Origin: Bacillus mycoides
GTDB lineage: Bacteria > Bacillota > Bacilli > Bacillales > Bacillaceae_G
DNA: 64,000 bases
Direction of reading: 5' to 3'
NCBI RefSeq assembly: GCF_001757995.1
Contig: NZ_LXLV01000012.1
Coordinates: 62,001 to 126,000 of the forward strand
Under the pieces are notes generated by a model. It was not told the DNA's origin. It saw nothing but the letters and a program-made list of their open reading frames with translations, and did not search any database. How positions within the stretch are numbered: the first letter of the stretch is position 1; every line of letters begins with the position of its first letter. Position numbers and translations under genes: made by a program. Shown here piece by piece: positions 27,237 through 36,685 of this stretch.

Positions 27237-28340
27237 GTGCGGTTAGTTTTATCAGGATATTATGGTTTTTATAATGTTGGGGACGAAGCAATTTTGCAAT
27301 CAATTATTAAAGCGCTACATGAAGAGGATCCTACTCTTGAGCTTGTTGTACTTTCGAATGACCCCAACTATACAAGGAAAATGTACGGTGTAGAAGCAGT
27401 AAACCGCTGGGATATAAGAGCGATTTACCGAGAAATAAAGAGAAGTAATGGTTTAATTAGCGGAGGCGGAAGTCTCTTACAAGATAAGACGAGTATTAAG
27501 AGCATTCTATATTATACAGGTATTATGCGGCTTGCTCGTTTTTTGAAAAAGCCGTATTATATTTACGCCCAAGGAATCGGACCTATTATGAAGAAGCAAA
27601 ATCGTTTATTAGTGAAATGGCATGTATCAAAGGCTGAATATATATCAGTGCGTGATGAAGACTCTTTTTTGTACTTAAAAGAAATTGGTATTAAGAAAGA
27701 CATCGAACTTGTTCCAGATCCAGTATTAGCTTGTCAGCCAGAAGAAAAGAAATCCGATTGGCTTCAAAAACATTCGCTGCAAGGAAAAGTCGTTGCGGTT
27801 AGTGTAAGGTACTGGGATGCAAAAGAAGATTATATGAAGAAGTTAGCAGATACGCTTAAAAAGCTTAAGCAAGAGGGATACCATATTTTATTTGTACCGA
27901 TGCATGGACCATTTGATCAAAATGCATCAAGGGATATCATTAGTTTGATGGGAGAAGAAGCGCACATGCTCCCTTATAAAATGGATATTCATGAGAAAAT
28001 CTCTATTTTATCAGAATGCTCTCTTTTAATAGGGATGAGACTGCATGCTCTTATATTATCGGCAGTTGCAAACACGCCTATGATTGGAATTTCATATGAT
28101 CCGAAGATTGATTCGTTTTTACAACAAGTAAATCAGCCGATTATTGGGAATGTGGATGGAGGCTGGACGACAGAAACATTACATAGTATGGCGATTAAAC
28201 AATTAGAGCAGACAGAATATGTACAGGAAACGTTAGGACAAAGGGTAGAGGAATTGCGAGAGCAAATTTCCATAGCGTCCAAATATATTATTAATGACTT
28301 ACATGCAAAAGAGTCTATAAAAAGAGGAATGGAATCTTAG
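27237..28340 (+). CDS. csaB: Polysaccharide pyruvyl transferase CsaB
   Basis: About 367 residues of the polysaccharide pyruvyltransferase family. CsaB adds ketal-pyruvate to secondary cell wall polysaccharide, creating the ligand for SLH domains. Visible are LSGYYGFYNVGDEAILQSII at the N-terminus, LISGGGSLLQDKTS, YIYAQGIGPI, VPDPVLA and the C-terminal IGMRLHALILSAVANTPMIG with the catalytic His. The frame runs 30 bases further upstream, but GGAGGAG at 27223-27229 sets GTG 27237. It follows csaA, and an SLH protein is encoded at 39087, which fits its role. Confidence 0.93.
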   Translation: MRLVLSGYYGFYNVGDEAILQSIIKALHEEDPTLELVVLSNDPNYTRKMYGVEAVNRWDIRAIYREIKRSNGLISGGGSLLQDKTSIKSILYYTGIMRLARFLKKPYYIYAQGIGPIMKKQNRLLVKWHVSKAEYISVRDEDSFLYLKEIGIKKDIELVPDPVLACQPEEKKSDWLQKHSLQGKVVAVSVRYWDAKEDYMKKLADTLKKLKQEGYHILFVPMHGPFDQNASRDIISLMGEEAHMLPYKMDIHEKISILSECSLLIGMRLHALILSAVANTPMIGISYDPKIDSFLQQVNQPIIGNVDGGWTTETLHSMAIKQLEQTEYVQETLGQRVEELREQISIASKYIINDLHAKESIKRGMES

Positions 28341-28344
28341 TTTT

Positions 28345-28425
28345 AGAGGACATCCTCTTTTTATTTAGTGCGTTGTCATTAAATAAAAAGAGATAGAGGG
28401 AAATTTCCTATCTCTTTCTCCTTTT
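28345..28425 (+). terminator. Two consecutive terminators after csaB
   Basis: AGAGGA/TCCTCT (28345-28358, followed by TTTTTATTT) and AAAGAGATAG/CTATCTCTTT (28387-28417, followed by CTCCTTTTTG) are separate hairpins ending csaB transcription. Confidence 0.75.
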
Positions 28426-28504
28426 TGTATTTGAAGGTAGTGATTAAAAAAGAGAAGGTACAAGTGAAATAATAACAATGTCGAAATCTATAATGGTTTA
28501 AGTT

Positions 28505-28531
28505 GTTACTGCCGGCAAATAGCGGAAATAA
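28505..28531 (-). repeat. Short bcr1 end remnant at the csaB / acetyltransferase junction
   Basis: TTACTGCCGGCAAATAGCGG followed by AAATAA is nearly identical to the end of the bcr1 copy at 29782-29941 (TTACTGCCTGGCAAATAGCG, GGATAA), with only small indels. The rest of the element is gone. It lies exactly where B. anthracis carries S-layer genes. Confidence 0.5.
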
Positions 28532-28534
28532 TAT

Positions 28535-28575
28535 AAAGAAGCCTCTTGTAAAAAATTACAAGAGGCTTCTTTTAT
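28535..28575. terminator. Bidirectional hairpin between csaB and the convergent acetyltransferase gene
   Basis: AAAGAAGCCTCTTGTAA pairs with TTACAAGAGGCTTCTTT; T-rich on the plus strand and moderately so on the minus strand. It reaches the stop codon of the minus-strand gene. Confidence 0.82.
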
Positions 28576-29762
28576 TGTTTAAACTTAAACATCTCACCGC
28601 TCAAGTTCGAATCACTATACACAAACAATACCATGTTAATATTGTTGTCTTTAATGTATTGATATACATCCTTTTCGTGATAGTGACGAAGGTCGAGGAT
28701 GGATGTGTGTTTGAAGCTTTGTGCTAAGTGAGGCACGATTGCGTTTGCGAATGAGTCTTTTAGGACTAAAGCTCGTACATCATTTGGTGCATTGTTATTT
28801 TCGATGACGATTTCTGGATAGTCATTTGTGTAATAGTCGGCGTATGATGTTGTGTCTTTTTGTTTTTCTACGCCATATAGTTCATCTAATGTGCGATATA
28901 CTGTGCCATTTACATCTTTTGCAGCTACGCTCGTAAAGTTGAAACCGTCTTTCGGTGTGTAGTAGCATAGTTTTTCTCCAGTTGCATCGATTAGTTGGTA
29001 TAGCTGATTGTTAAAGCTTCCGACTAGATGTTTATTTGGAGCGCACGTACGAGTATAATCTTCTTTTTTTATTTCTTTTCCCTTATATATAGAAGATTGT
29101 TGCGCGATTGTGTTCATTATATATTGATAGCCTAAGAAGGCACCATCCATATTCCAGTGATGGTCTGTTTTGAAGTACATACTTTGTATTTCTTCATTTG
29201 TATAGTTTTTCTTAAAGTGTTCCATGAGTTTAATTGGTTTTACGTCTGCTGGAAGTTTATTTAGAAAATAATTTAAATTTTCCTGTGCATATGTGTGAAT
29301 ATGAGAAGGTAATTTAAATGATAATGCATTCGTTTTGGACGATGGTAAGGCAAAGTAAAACTCAATATTTTGTTCTTTTAAAAACTGAGATAAGTCGTTT
29401 ACAGCTGGCATAGATTGGTCGATTTCATTATATTTTGTGGTCCAAGCTGGGTTTTTTAGAAGCCATTTATCATCAGTTAGAATAATATCGTTAATGAGAG
29501 ATTTGTCCATTTTAATTTGGGCAAGTGTATAGATTTTAATGAGCTCATCTCTGCCGATTAATTGATCGTTTGTATATGTCTCAAAGTCTTTAAAGAAGCT
29601 ACCATTTAAGACAGCTTCTTTTGTAAGAGCTGGTTTTTGAGCGAGCGGACGATTTTCAACGGGCGAAACTGCTCGGTCAGTTTTGAGAAGCGATAATATG
29701 CCAAATGAAAAGATAATGGTGAGAAAACCGATAAATAGGACGATGTTCCCCAATTTTTTCAT
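28572..29762 (-). CDS. DHHW/AlgX-like SGNH acyltransferase partner (PatB type) of the SCWP O-acetylation system
   Basis: A 396-residue protein with an N-terminal membrane anchor (residues 5-25) and a large extracellular domain of the DHHW family: YFKTDHHWNMDGAFLG near residue 200 and ALVLKDSFANAI near residue 335, which carry the His/Asp and Ser expected in SGNH-type acetyltransferases related to AlgJ/AlgX. It is encoded just after an MBOAT gene, the usual pairing in which MBOAT brings acetyl groups across the membrane and the SGNH partner places them on a polysaccharide. In B. anthracis patA1/B1 and patA2/B2 acetylate SCWP at this locus; which number this pair corresponds to is not decided. 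A bcr1 copy separates it from its partner. Confidence 0.8.
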   Translation of the reverse strand: MKKLGNIVLFIGFLTIIFSFGILSLLKTDRAVSPVENRPLAQKPALTKEAVLNGSFFKDFETYTNDQLIGRDELIKIYTLAQIKMDKSLINDIILTDDKWLLKNPAWTTKYNEIDQSMPAVNDLSQFLKEQNIEFYFALPSSKTNALSFKLPSHIHTYAQENLNYFLNKLPADVKPIKLMEHFKKNYTNEEIQSMYFKTDHHWNMDGAFLGYQYIMNTIAQQSSIYKGKEIKKEDYTRTCAPNKHLVGSFNNQLYQLIDATGEKLCYYTPKDGFNFTSVAAKDVNGTVYRTLDELYGVEKQKDTTSYADYYTNDYPEIVIENNNAPNDVRALVLKDSFANAIVPHLAQSFKHTSILDLRHYHEKDVYQYIKDNNINMVLFVYSDSNLSGEMFKFKQ

Positions 29763-29781
29763 AATAACTTTTCCTTCCTAC

Positions 29782-29941
29782 ATAAAGTGAAACTTTAATC
29801 AGTGGGGGTTTTGTTCATCCCCCACTGATTATCAGCCTTAACCAATCGGGCTTTTACGGGCAGCAGGGCTTCCACCTAACTTCTTTGCTTTCGCTGAATT
29901 TTGAGGTGGGGGTCTTACTGCCTGGCAAATAGCGGGATAAG
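29782..29941 (-). repeat. bcr1 repeat element, full length, minus orientation (copy B)
   Basis: Read on the minus strand it runs from the CCCGCTATTTGCCAGGCAGT end to GTTTCACTTTAT. The flanks are ATAAA on one side and ATAAG on the other, a 4/5 match to the usual TTTAT duplication. It fills almost the whole gap between the MBOAT stop codon and the start of the SGNH gene, so it is co-transcribed with both or separates them. Confidence 0.85.
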
Positions 29942-31357
29942 TTAAAACCTGAAGTAAATAAATGGATTATATGTCGAATTGATTAAATACATAATCGAAA
30001 CCGTAAATAATGTTAGTAATAATATAGGACGTAGAACTTGCATCCCGAACGTATACGTTTTTGGCGCAAGTTCTAATATGTTTTTAATACGTTTTAAAAT
30101 TGGTGTCGCTGCGATAAAGGCAATGATAAATACGATAATGTATTCATGTATATATAGCATTGTGTTGTCGTCGATGAAAGATTGTCCCCCTATGCCAAAC
30201 ATCGCTTTTAAATATTGGAACGAGTAGGCGAAGTTATCAGCTCGGAAGAAGACCCAACCGATCATAATGATGATTAGTACATATGCATGTTGCAGCGGCT
30301 TCCATAGCTTATTTAATATTTTCTCAAATCCAGCTTTTTCAATCGAGATGATAAGGCCGTAATATAATCCCCAGGCGATAAATGTCCAACTTGCTCCGTG
30401 CCATAAACCGGTTAATCCCCATACGATGAAGAGATTACGGTAATTTGCTAGTTTGGATACACGGTTTCCGCCGAGCGGAATGTATATATAGTCGCGGAAC
30501 CAAGAGCCTAGTGTAATATGCCATCTTCTCCAAAATTCTGAAATGGATTTCGAGATGTATGGATAATTGAAGTTTTTCGGGAAATCAAATCCGAACATTT
30601 TTCCAAGTCCAATTGCCATATCAGAGTATCCTGAGAAATCGAAATAAATTTGAAGTGTATAGGCGATAATACCGATCCAAGCTGTTCCAACACTCATTTC
30701 AGACGGCGGTAAGGCAAAGATTTTATCTGCGACAAGTCCGACTTGATTGGCGATTAATATTTTTTTCGCTAATCCTAAAACGAAAATTTGGATACCTTCT
30801 GTAAATCGTTCAAAAGAATGGATGCGCGTTTTAATTTGCTCAGCAACGATATTGTAACGAACGATTGGTCCGGCAATAAGCTGCGGGAAAATTGATATAT
30901 ATAACGCTAAGTTAAGTGGATTCTTTTGAACTGCGCCATCTCTACGGTATATATCGATGACGTATGACATCGCTTGGAACGTATAGAATGAAATTCCAAT
31001 TGGTAGTGGAATAGGTTCCACATGAATAGATAAATGCAAAGTTTGATTTAAAATGTCTGTGAAAAAGGAAATGTATTTAAAATAAGAAAGTAATAAAATA
31101 TTTCCGACCACAGCCATAATTAAAAATGTGACTTTCATATTTTTTCGTTTATCATAATGATGCACGAGTAGGCCGAAGCAGTAGTTTAAAAGAATAGAAA
31201 AGAGCATTAAGAGGACGAATCGAGGTTCTCCCCATGCATAGAAAATTAAACTAAATGCAAGTAATACGAAATTACGTAGCTCGGCACGCACTATAAAATA
31301 GAAAAATAATACGAGAGGTAAAAAGATAAATAAGAAAACAGAACTACTAAATACCAA
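29942..31357 (-). CDS. MBOAT family O-acyltransferase (PatA type)
   Basis: A 471-residue polytopic protein with about 10 hydrophobic segments. MBOAT/AlgI signatures are clear: YFKYISFF, PIGISFYTFQAMSYVIDIYR, FPQLIAGPIVRY, IYFDFSGYSDMAIG, FWRRWHITLGSWFRDYIYIP and the catalytic His in GLTGLWHGASWTF. Such proteins transfer acetyl groups across the membrane to a wall or exopolysaccharide via an SGNH partner. It is the first gene of a minus-strand pair with the DHHW protein and is divergent from a second MBOAT/SGNH pair, the arrangement of the patA/patB genes near the B. anthracis S-layer locus. Confidence 0.85.
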   Translation of the reverse strand: MVFSSSVFLFIFLPLVLFFYFIVRAELRNFVLLAFSLIFYAWGEPRFVLLMLFSILLNYCFGLLVHHYDKRKNMKVTFLIMAVVGNILLLSYFKYISFFTDILNQTLHLSIHVEPIPLPIGISFYTFQAMSYVIDIYRRDGAVQKNPLNLALYISIFPQLIAGPIVRYNIVAEQIKTRIHSFERFTEGIQIFVLGLAKKILIANQVGLVADKIFALPPSEMSVGTAWIGIIAYTLQIYFDFSGYSDMAIGLGKMFGFDFPKNFNYPYISKSISEFWRRWHITLGSWFRDYIYIPLGGNRVSKLANYRNLFIVWGLTGLWHGASWTFIAWGLYYGLIISIEKAGFEKILNKLWKPLQHAYVLIIIMIGWVFFRADNFAYSFQYLKAMFGIGGQSFIDDNTMLYIHEYIIVFIIAFIAATPILKRIKNILELAPKTYTFGMQVLRPILLLTLFTVSIMYLINSTYNPFIYFRF

Positions 31358-31518
31358 AGGACTCTCCTCACTTTTTTCAAAAATACATTTCGTGCAAAAA
31401 AAACGACATTTCTATTATATATTCTTTTATATAAAAGTGCCTTTAATATTTTATCATGTTAATAATTCGATTAAAATGATTAATATATATAATAGAAGAA
31501 ACGGGGAGCAGAACCCTT

Positions 31519-31548
31519 TTGACACTCACTATTTGGATAAGATAAGAT
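31519..31548 (+). promoter_or_regulatory. Promoter of the second MBOAT operon
   Basis: TTGACA at 31519-31524 and TAAGAT at 31543-31548 are separated by 18 bases, about 40 bases before the GTG start. Confidence 0.55.
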
Positions 31549-31585
31549 GAATAAGGTGTGATTTGTTTGGAAGGGAAGAGATGGT

Positions 31586-33043
31586 GTGTTATTTAACTCA
31601 TTTGAGTTTATTTTTTTATTTTTACCGATAGCATTTCTTTTATATTTTCTATTAAATAAATTTGGACATGCTACATTAGCGAAAGCTTGGCTCGTTGCGG
31701 CCTCTTTATTTTTCTATAGTTATTGGAATGTGAAATATTTACCGCTTATGTTAGTGTCGCTCATTGTGAACTACTTTATTGGAATGAGGCTCGTAAAACA
31801 TAAGAGTAAACTTCTTTTAACGATAGGATTAATATTTAATATAGGAATGCTTAGTTATTTCAAGTATTATGATTTCTTCTTACAAAATGTGAATTCATTA
31901 TTTGGAACTCAGTTTACATTATTATCTTTAACGTTACCACTTGCGATTAGCTTCTATACGTTTCAAAAGATCGCATTTTTAGTAGATACGTATCGTGGTG
32001 AAACGAAGGCATGTCATTTTCTTGATTACGCATTGTTTGTAACGTTTTTTCCGCAGCTTATTGCAGGGCCGATTGTACATCATGCGCAAATTATGCCGCA
32101 GTTTACTGACGATAGTAAAAAGCGCTGGCAATCGAAGTATATCGTTCTTGGTATATTCGTATTTGCAGTTGGTATTTTCAAAAAGGTAGGTATTGCAGAT
32201 GTATTATCTCCCCTTGTACATGAAGGGTTTGATGTGCAGCAATCATTAACATTTGTTGAAGCGTGGCTTTCGTCGTTAGCGTTTACGTTCCAATTGTATT
32301 TTGATTTTAGTGGATATAGTGATATGGCAATTGGAATCGCTTTAATGTTTAATATTAAATTACCGCAAAACTTTAATTCACCGTATAAAGCAGTGAATAT
32401 ACAAGATTTTTGGCATCGTTGGCATATGACGCTTAGCCAGTTTTTAACGAAGTACGTATACATTTCTCTAGGAGGAAATCGAAAAGGAATTACGCGTACA
32501 TACGTAAATATTATGATTGTATTTTTAATAAGTGGACTTTGGCATGGAGCTGGTTGGACATTTGTTTTTTGGGGATTCTTGCACGGCGCAGCTTCGGTTA
32601 TTCATCGCTTATGGAGTAAAGCGGGAGGGCGCATGCCAGCCTTTGCTGGTTGGTTCGTTACGTTTTTCTTCATTAATATAACGTGGGTATTCTTTAGGGC
32701 AACATCTATGCATGATGCGGTGAAAGTGTTAAAAGGAATGTTCGGACTAAATGGAATCGAATTAGCAAATAGTGTATTCCCAGCATTCATAATAGAGAAG
32801 CTGCAATTTTTAAAAGAGTACGGTGTTTCATTTACAGAAGGGTACCATGTCTCTTTATTAGATCCGAAAATGGTAGTGTATATTTTCGGAGCGTTATGTA
32901 TTAGTTTCTTCTTAAAAAATTCAATTCAGTTAAAAGATTCATTCCGTCCGAATGTATGGACTGCTTTATTTACTGCAGTATTACTCGTATATAGCGTGTT
33001 ACATTTAACGAGTATTAGTGAGTTTTTATACTTTAATTTCTAG
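31586..33043 (+). CDS. MBOAT family O-acyltransferase, second copy (PatA type)
   Basis: A 485-residue polytopic membrane protein, clearly paralogous to the divergent MBOAT gene: YFKYYDFFLQNVN, PLAISFYTFQKIAFLVDTYR, FPQLIAGPIVHH, LYFDFSGYSDMAIG, FWHRWHMTLSQFL and the catalytic His in ISGLWHGAGWTF. The start is GTG 31586 behind GAAGGGAAGAG. It overlaps its SGNH partner closely (next start 9 bases after the stop). Two diverged MBOAT/SGNH pairs suggest that two positions or sugars of the wall polysaccharide are acetylated. Confidence 0.85.
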   Translation: MLFNSFEFIFLFLPIAFLLYFLLNKFGHATLAKAWLVAASLFFYSYWNVKYLPLMLVSLIVNYFIGMRLVKHKSKLLLTIGLIFNIGMLSYFKYYDFFLQNVNSLFGTQFTLLSLTLPLAISFYTFQKIAFLVDTYRGETKACHFLDYALFVTFFPQLIAGPIVHHAQIMPQFTDDSKKRWQSKYIVLGIFVFAVGIFKKVGIADVLSPLVHEGFDVQQSLTFVEAWLSSLAFTFQLYFDFSGYSDMAIGIALMFNIKLPQNFNSPYKAVNIQDFWHRWHMTLSQFLTKYVYISLGGNRKGITRTYVNIMIVFLISGLWHGAGWTFVFWGFLHGAASVIHRLWSKAGGRMPAFAGWFVTFFFINITWVFFRATSMHDAVKVLKGMFGLNGIELANSVFPAFIIEKLQFLKEYGVSFTEGYHVSLLDPKMVVYIFGALCISFFLKNSIQLKDSFRPNVWTALFTAVLLVYSVLHLTSISEFLYFNF

Positions 33044-33052
33044 GTGGAGAAT

Positions 33053-34084
33053 ATGAAAAACAAACATTGGCTTATTGTCGTTTTTGTATGTGTTTTTGTT
33101 CCTCTGGCAGGTGTCGGGATATTTAATAGCTATATAGATTCACTTTGGTTATTCCCGCATAAAAATAAGTGGAATGATGTTCAGTACGGGTTTAACGAGA
33201 GACAACAGAAAACGAATTATATTACATACCGTCCGTTTACATATGATGGAGTTATACTTGGAAGTAGTAGAACGACTTTTATTAACGAGAATGACTTCAC
33301 CGGGTTAAACGCATTTAATTATGCGGTAAGTAGTACAGACCCGCGTGAATATGATGCATATATTGAATATGCAAAAGAACAAAAAGGTAGTGAACTCACG
33401 TCTATTGTACTTGGTTTAGATTTCCTTGGAACGAACAAAAATAGGGAAATTGGTTTTGATAAACCAGAAGTGTATATTAATCAGGCGCAAAGTTTATTGT
33501 ATCCGGTCAAATCGTATGTAAGTATGGACGGGATTACTTATTCAAAGAATACAATCGCAAATTCCACTCATCATAGTACGAATCTTGACCGGTACAATCG
33601 AGAAAATATAAAATCGATGCGCGATTATACGAAAGAAGAACGTGATGCGCAAATAGCGGCGCAAGTAGATAAGTTTAGTAAAGAGATTTACGGCGGGAAT
33701 TATGAGTATCAAAATATGAAAGAAATATTAGGAACAGTAAAGGCTCATAATCCGAATACGAAGTTTTATATTTTTACAACGCCTGTTTCAGAGCCTCTGT
33801 TCCGTACGATGATTCAATCAGGGCGATGGGAAGATTATAAAAAATGGCTTCATGACGCTGTAGATGTATTTGGAGAAGTTCACCATTTCATGTATCTTAA
33901 TTCCGTTACAACGAATTTAGATAACTATATGGATGGGCATCATTTTAGACCGGAAACCGGAAAGTTGATTGCGCATAAAGTTGTGAATGAAGAAGATGGC
34001 AACGTCCCGAAAGATTTCGGTATTGTCATTACGAAGGATAATATTGATGAGGTGTTGGAGGAGATTCGGGCGTCTTTTCAATAA
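33053..34084 (+). CDS. SGNH/DltD-like acetyltransferase partner (PatB type), second pair
   Basis: About 343 residues with one N-terminal membrane segment (HWLIVVFVCVFVPLAGVGIF) and an extracellular SGNH-like domain. GVILGSSRTTFI (about residue 70) carries the nucleophile Ser block, and DNYMDGHHFRPETG near the C-terminus carries the Asp/His block. It is translationally close to the MBOAT gene; AGGTGGAG overlaps a GTG at 33044 and is correctly spaced for ATG 33053. It differs strongly from the DHHW partner of the other pair. Acetylation of SCWP is inferred from the B. anthracis locus. Confidence 0.78.
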   Translation: MKNKHWLIVVFVCVFVPLAGVGIFNSYIDSLWLFPHKNKWNDVQYGFNERQQKTNYITYRPFTYDGVILGSSRTTFINENDFTGLNAFNYAVSSTDPREYDAYIEYAKEQKGSELTSIVLGLDFLGTNKNREIGFDKPEVYINQAQSLLYPVKSYVSMDGITYSKNTIANSTHHSTNLDRYNRENIKSMRDYTKEERDAQIAAQVDKFSKEIYGGNYEYQNMKEILGTVKAHNPNTKFYIFTTPVSEPLFRTMIQSGRWEDYKKWLHDAVDVFGEVHHFMYLNSVTTNLDNYMDGHHFRPETGKLIAHKVVNEEDGNVPKDFGIVITKDNIDEVLEEIRASFQ

Positions 34085-34140
34085 AAAATAGGTCATAAAT
34101 GTGGTCTAGTCTTTGCCGAGTAGACTGTATAAAAAAGATG

Positions 34141-34174
34141 AAGCAGCCACCGAGATCTAATGGCTGCTTCTTTT
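34141..34174 (+). terminator. Terminator after the second acetyltransferase pair
   Basis: AAGCAGCCA pairs with TGGCTGCTT, followed by CTTTTATT. It also lies at the end of the convergent minus-strand gene. Confidence 0.82.
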
Positions 34175-35567
34175 ATTCTGCCTCTAAATCAACAATTAAG
34201 TAAGCGAGTATAACAACGAAGAAAATACTAACGGACGGCGCTGTTAATACGTGTCCGGACATAAAACCGATTCCAAGTGATAGGACAACGGTGCTAGCTA
34301 ATAGCATATATTTCACGGTTAATATTTTCTTAAAGTTTGTTATGACGCGAATGAATAATTTAATACCGAAGTATAGAAGTGGTAGTAAGTAAATAAGGAA
34401 ACCGACGATTCCGAATGCAAAGAATAGATCGTGGAAGTCCATTTCGATTAATTTAATTTTAACCGTATAGTTACCAGCATAGCCCATTCCGAATAATTTT
34501 TGTGATAGTGGTGCGTCTTTATAGTATTGTTTGTATACTTTTAAAAACTTATCGCGATCACTGTAAATTAAACTTTTGACCTCAGAGTCTGTTAGCTCAC
34601 CTTTTGCATGTTTTTTCTCTTCGTCTGGATCTTCTTTAATTACTTTTCCTTCTTTTCTATCTTTTTCTTCTTGTACTGATTTTTTGTATTCGTATATTTG
34701 CATATGAATGCCCATGTTTTTTGCGATAGGAGTATGCGGTGTAAGGGCAATTAAACCTCCTAGTACAATAGCGGCAACAACTGTATTTACGAGATATGTG
34801 AACCCTTTTCCTTCTTTTTTGCGATGAATCATATATTCAATGAATGAGAATAAAAGTGCCACGCCAAGCGTTAGAACAATTGCACCATATCCTACTTTTG
34901 TTCCGATCATAATACTTGCATACATCGCAAGTATTGTTGGAATCCAGTAATAGATTTTCGAGAAAGAAGTTGTTTTATGAATCGAATAGAGCACTACGAT
35001 TGGGAACATAATTGCAAAAATAGAACTTAAATCATTTCCAGCAAAGAACCAACCTCTTGAACCGATCTTTGAGTGAGGGTAGCTTGGGAAATCTGTACCA
35101 GTTTGCATTGCAACAATCAGTGTGATGCTCAAAATTAAAGTTGCATATAAGAAATATGTAATGATTTTATGAAATGCATATTCTTTATTTTTTAATTCTT
35201 TAAAGACGATAATATATCCAAACAGTAGCACAATTGGATATATGCTCTTTAAAATAAATTTCACTTCATCGCCAAATGAAACTGGAGATTTAATCATCAT
35301 ATTATTTGCAAGACCAATTGCTAGTACGATACTGAGTAGGCATAAATAGAGAATGTACTTTTTCGCTCCATGTTGATTTCTATGAAGAAGTAGATAACCT
35401 AATGCAAGAAGCATAAAGGCGAAACGGACTATGATTCCAACTGTTGCGCTCATGTGTAATACATAGATTGAAAAAGACGTTAATAAATCTAAAATTGGTT
35501 GAAACACAATGAATAGCAATAGGAAATGCGGGAAGTAGTTATCCGTTTGTTTCAACTTATTAACCAT
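34173..35567 (-). CDS. O-antigen ligase / Wzy-like polytopic membrane protein
   Basis: About 464 residues with around 11 hydrophobic segments and one large extracytoplasmic loop between residues about 280 and 360 that is rich in Lys and Glu. Conserved features of the WaaL/Wzy group are visible: GSRGWFFAGNDLSSIFAI and, after the big loop, FGMGYAGNYTVK and EMDFHDLFFAFGIVGFLIY. Such proteins ligate or polymerise lipid-linked glycans. Within the SCWP locus it may polymerise or attach SCWP; that is inference. GGAGGAA sets the ATG at 35567 rather than the upstream ATG. The gene is convergent with the acetyltransferase operon. Confidence 0.82.
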   Translation of the reverse strand: MVNKLKQTDNYFPHFLLLFIVFQPILDLLTSFSIYVLHMSATVGIIVRFAFMLLALGYLLLHRNQHGAKKYILYLCLLSIVLAIGLANNMMIKSPVSFGDEVKFILKSIYPIVLLFGYIIVFKELKNKEYAFHKIITYFLYATLILSITLIVAMQTGTDFPSYPHSKIGSRGWFFAGNDLSSIFAIMFPIVVLYSIHKTTSFSKIYYWIPTILAMYASIMIGTKVGYGAIVLTLGVALLFSFIEYMIHRKKEGKGFTYLVNTVVAAIVLGGLIALTPHTPIAKNMGIHMQIYEYKKSVQEEKDRKEGKVIKEDPDEEKKHAKGELTDSEVKSLIYSDRDKFLKVYKQYYKDAPLSQKLFGMGYAGNYTVKIKLIEMDFHDLFFAFGIVGFLIYLLPLLYFGIKLFIRVITNFKKILTVKYMLLASTVVLSLGIGFMSGHVLTAPSVSIFFVVILAYLIVDLEAE

Positions 35568-35622
35568 ATATTCCTCCATTTCTTCATTCCTTTAGTTCAA
35601 TACCCAAGAGATGGGGATAAAA

Positions 35623-35643
35623 GCCTTATTTACATAATAAGGC
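35623..35643. promoter_or_regulatory. Small inverted repeat in the divergent intergenic region
   Basis: GCCTTATT and AATAAGGC form a perfect 8-bp inverted repeat with a 5-base spacer between the divergent O-antigen-ligase-like and enoyl-CoA hydratase genes. It could be an operator; no T run follows. Confidence 0.3.
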
Positions 35644-35896
35644 GAATGAATTTCAATATTTATTTTTTTGCATCAAACTTAAGAATACACCATTTCAGTG
35701 TAATGGTAAATAGATGAAAAGCATTGATAAACCGACTTTAATTTCTATATTTTTTAACGAAATTGTATGTTTTATACGGAGATATATACAAATTGTGAGA
35801 ATATTAGACAGAAAATTGAGAAAAAAGAAGGATTTTTAACATGCTTTCTATAATTATATAAGTATAATCTTTATGTGGAAAAGAGGGGTATATATA

Positions 35897-36685
35897 ATGG
35901 AAGTAACAAGTAAAACAGAATCTGTTGTTGTGAAATATGAAGGGCGCGTAGCAACGGTTATGGTCAATCGTCCAGAGGTTTTAAATGCACTAGATGAACC
36001 GACGTTAAAAGAGTTATTACAAAAGTTGAAAGAAGTGGCGGAAAGTTCTGTTCACGTTGTTGTGTTATGCGGAAGTGGCCGTGGTTTTTCTGCGGGTGGA
36101 GATATTAAATCGATGCTTTCAAGTAATGATGAAAGTAAGTTTGAAGGCATCATGAATACAATTTCTGAAATCGTTGTGACGTTATATACGATGCCGAAGC
36201 TTGTTATTAGTGCAATTCATGGACCAACTGCTGGACTTGGATTAAGTATTGCATTAACAGCTGATTATGTCATGGCAGATATATCATCAGTTATTGCGAT
36301 GAACTTTATTGGAATCGCTTTAATTCCAGATGGTGGTGGTCATTTCTTCCTTCAAAAGCGTGTGGGTGAAAATATGACGAAGAAAATCATTTGGGAAGGG
36401 AAGAAGTTATCGGCAACAGAAGCATTAGACATCGGTTTAATTGATGAAGTAATCGGTGAGGATTTCCAAATGACTGTGAAGCAAAAAATTAATGAGTGGT
36501 TACAAAAACCAATCAAGGCAATGATTCAAACGAAACAAATTTTATGTGAAGTAAATCGTTCTAATTTAGAACAAACGCTTCAGCTCGAAAAGCGTGGTCA
36601 ATATGCGATGAGACAAACAGCGGATCATAAAGAAGGTATTGCTGCTTTTCTAGAAAAACGTTTACCAGCATTTAAAGGGGAATAA
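35897..36685 (+). CDS. Enoyl-CoA hydratase/isomerase family protein
   Basis: A 262-residue crotonase-fold protein. The CoA-binding and oxyanion segments are visible: VNRPEVLNALDEPT, GSGRGFSAGGDIKSM and HGPTAGLGLSIALTADYVMA, then NFIGIALIPDGGGHFFLQKR, where hydratases carry catalytic acidic residues. The protein has Asp (IPDGGG) at the second acidic position, as in several isomerases and hydratases, so the reaction is uncertain. GAGGGG before ATG 35897 fixes the start. Its stop codon overlaps the first bases of a bcr1 copy. Confidence 0.85.
   Translation: MEVTSKTESVVVKYEGRVATVMVNRPEVLNALDEPTLKELLQKLKEVAESSVHVVVLCGSGRGFSAGGDIKSMLSSNDESKFEGIMNTISEIVVTLYTMPKLVISAIHGPTAGLGLSIALTADYVMADISSVIAMNFIGIALIPDGGGHFFLQKRVGENMTKKIIWEGKKLSATEALDIGLIDEVIGEDFQMTVKQKINEWLQKPIKAMIQTKQILCEVNRSNLEQTLQLEKRGQYAMRQTADHKEGIAAFLEKRLPAFKGE

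Noticed and set aside
28503-28727. 74-codon plus-strand frame
   Set aside because: It runs across the terminator and antisense to the acetyltransferase gene; no RBS and no coding character.
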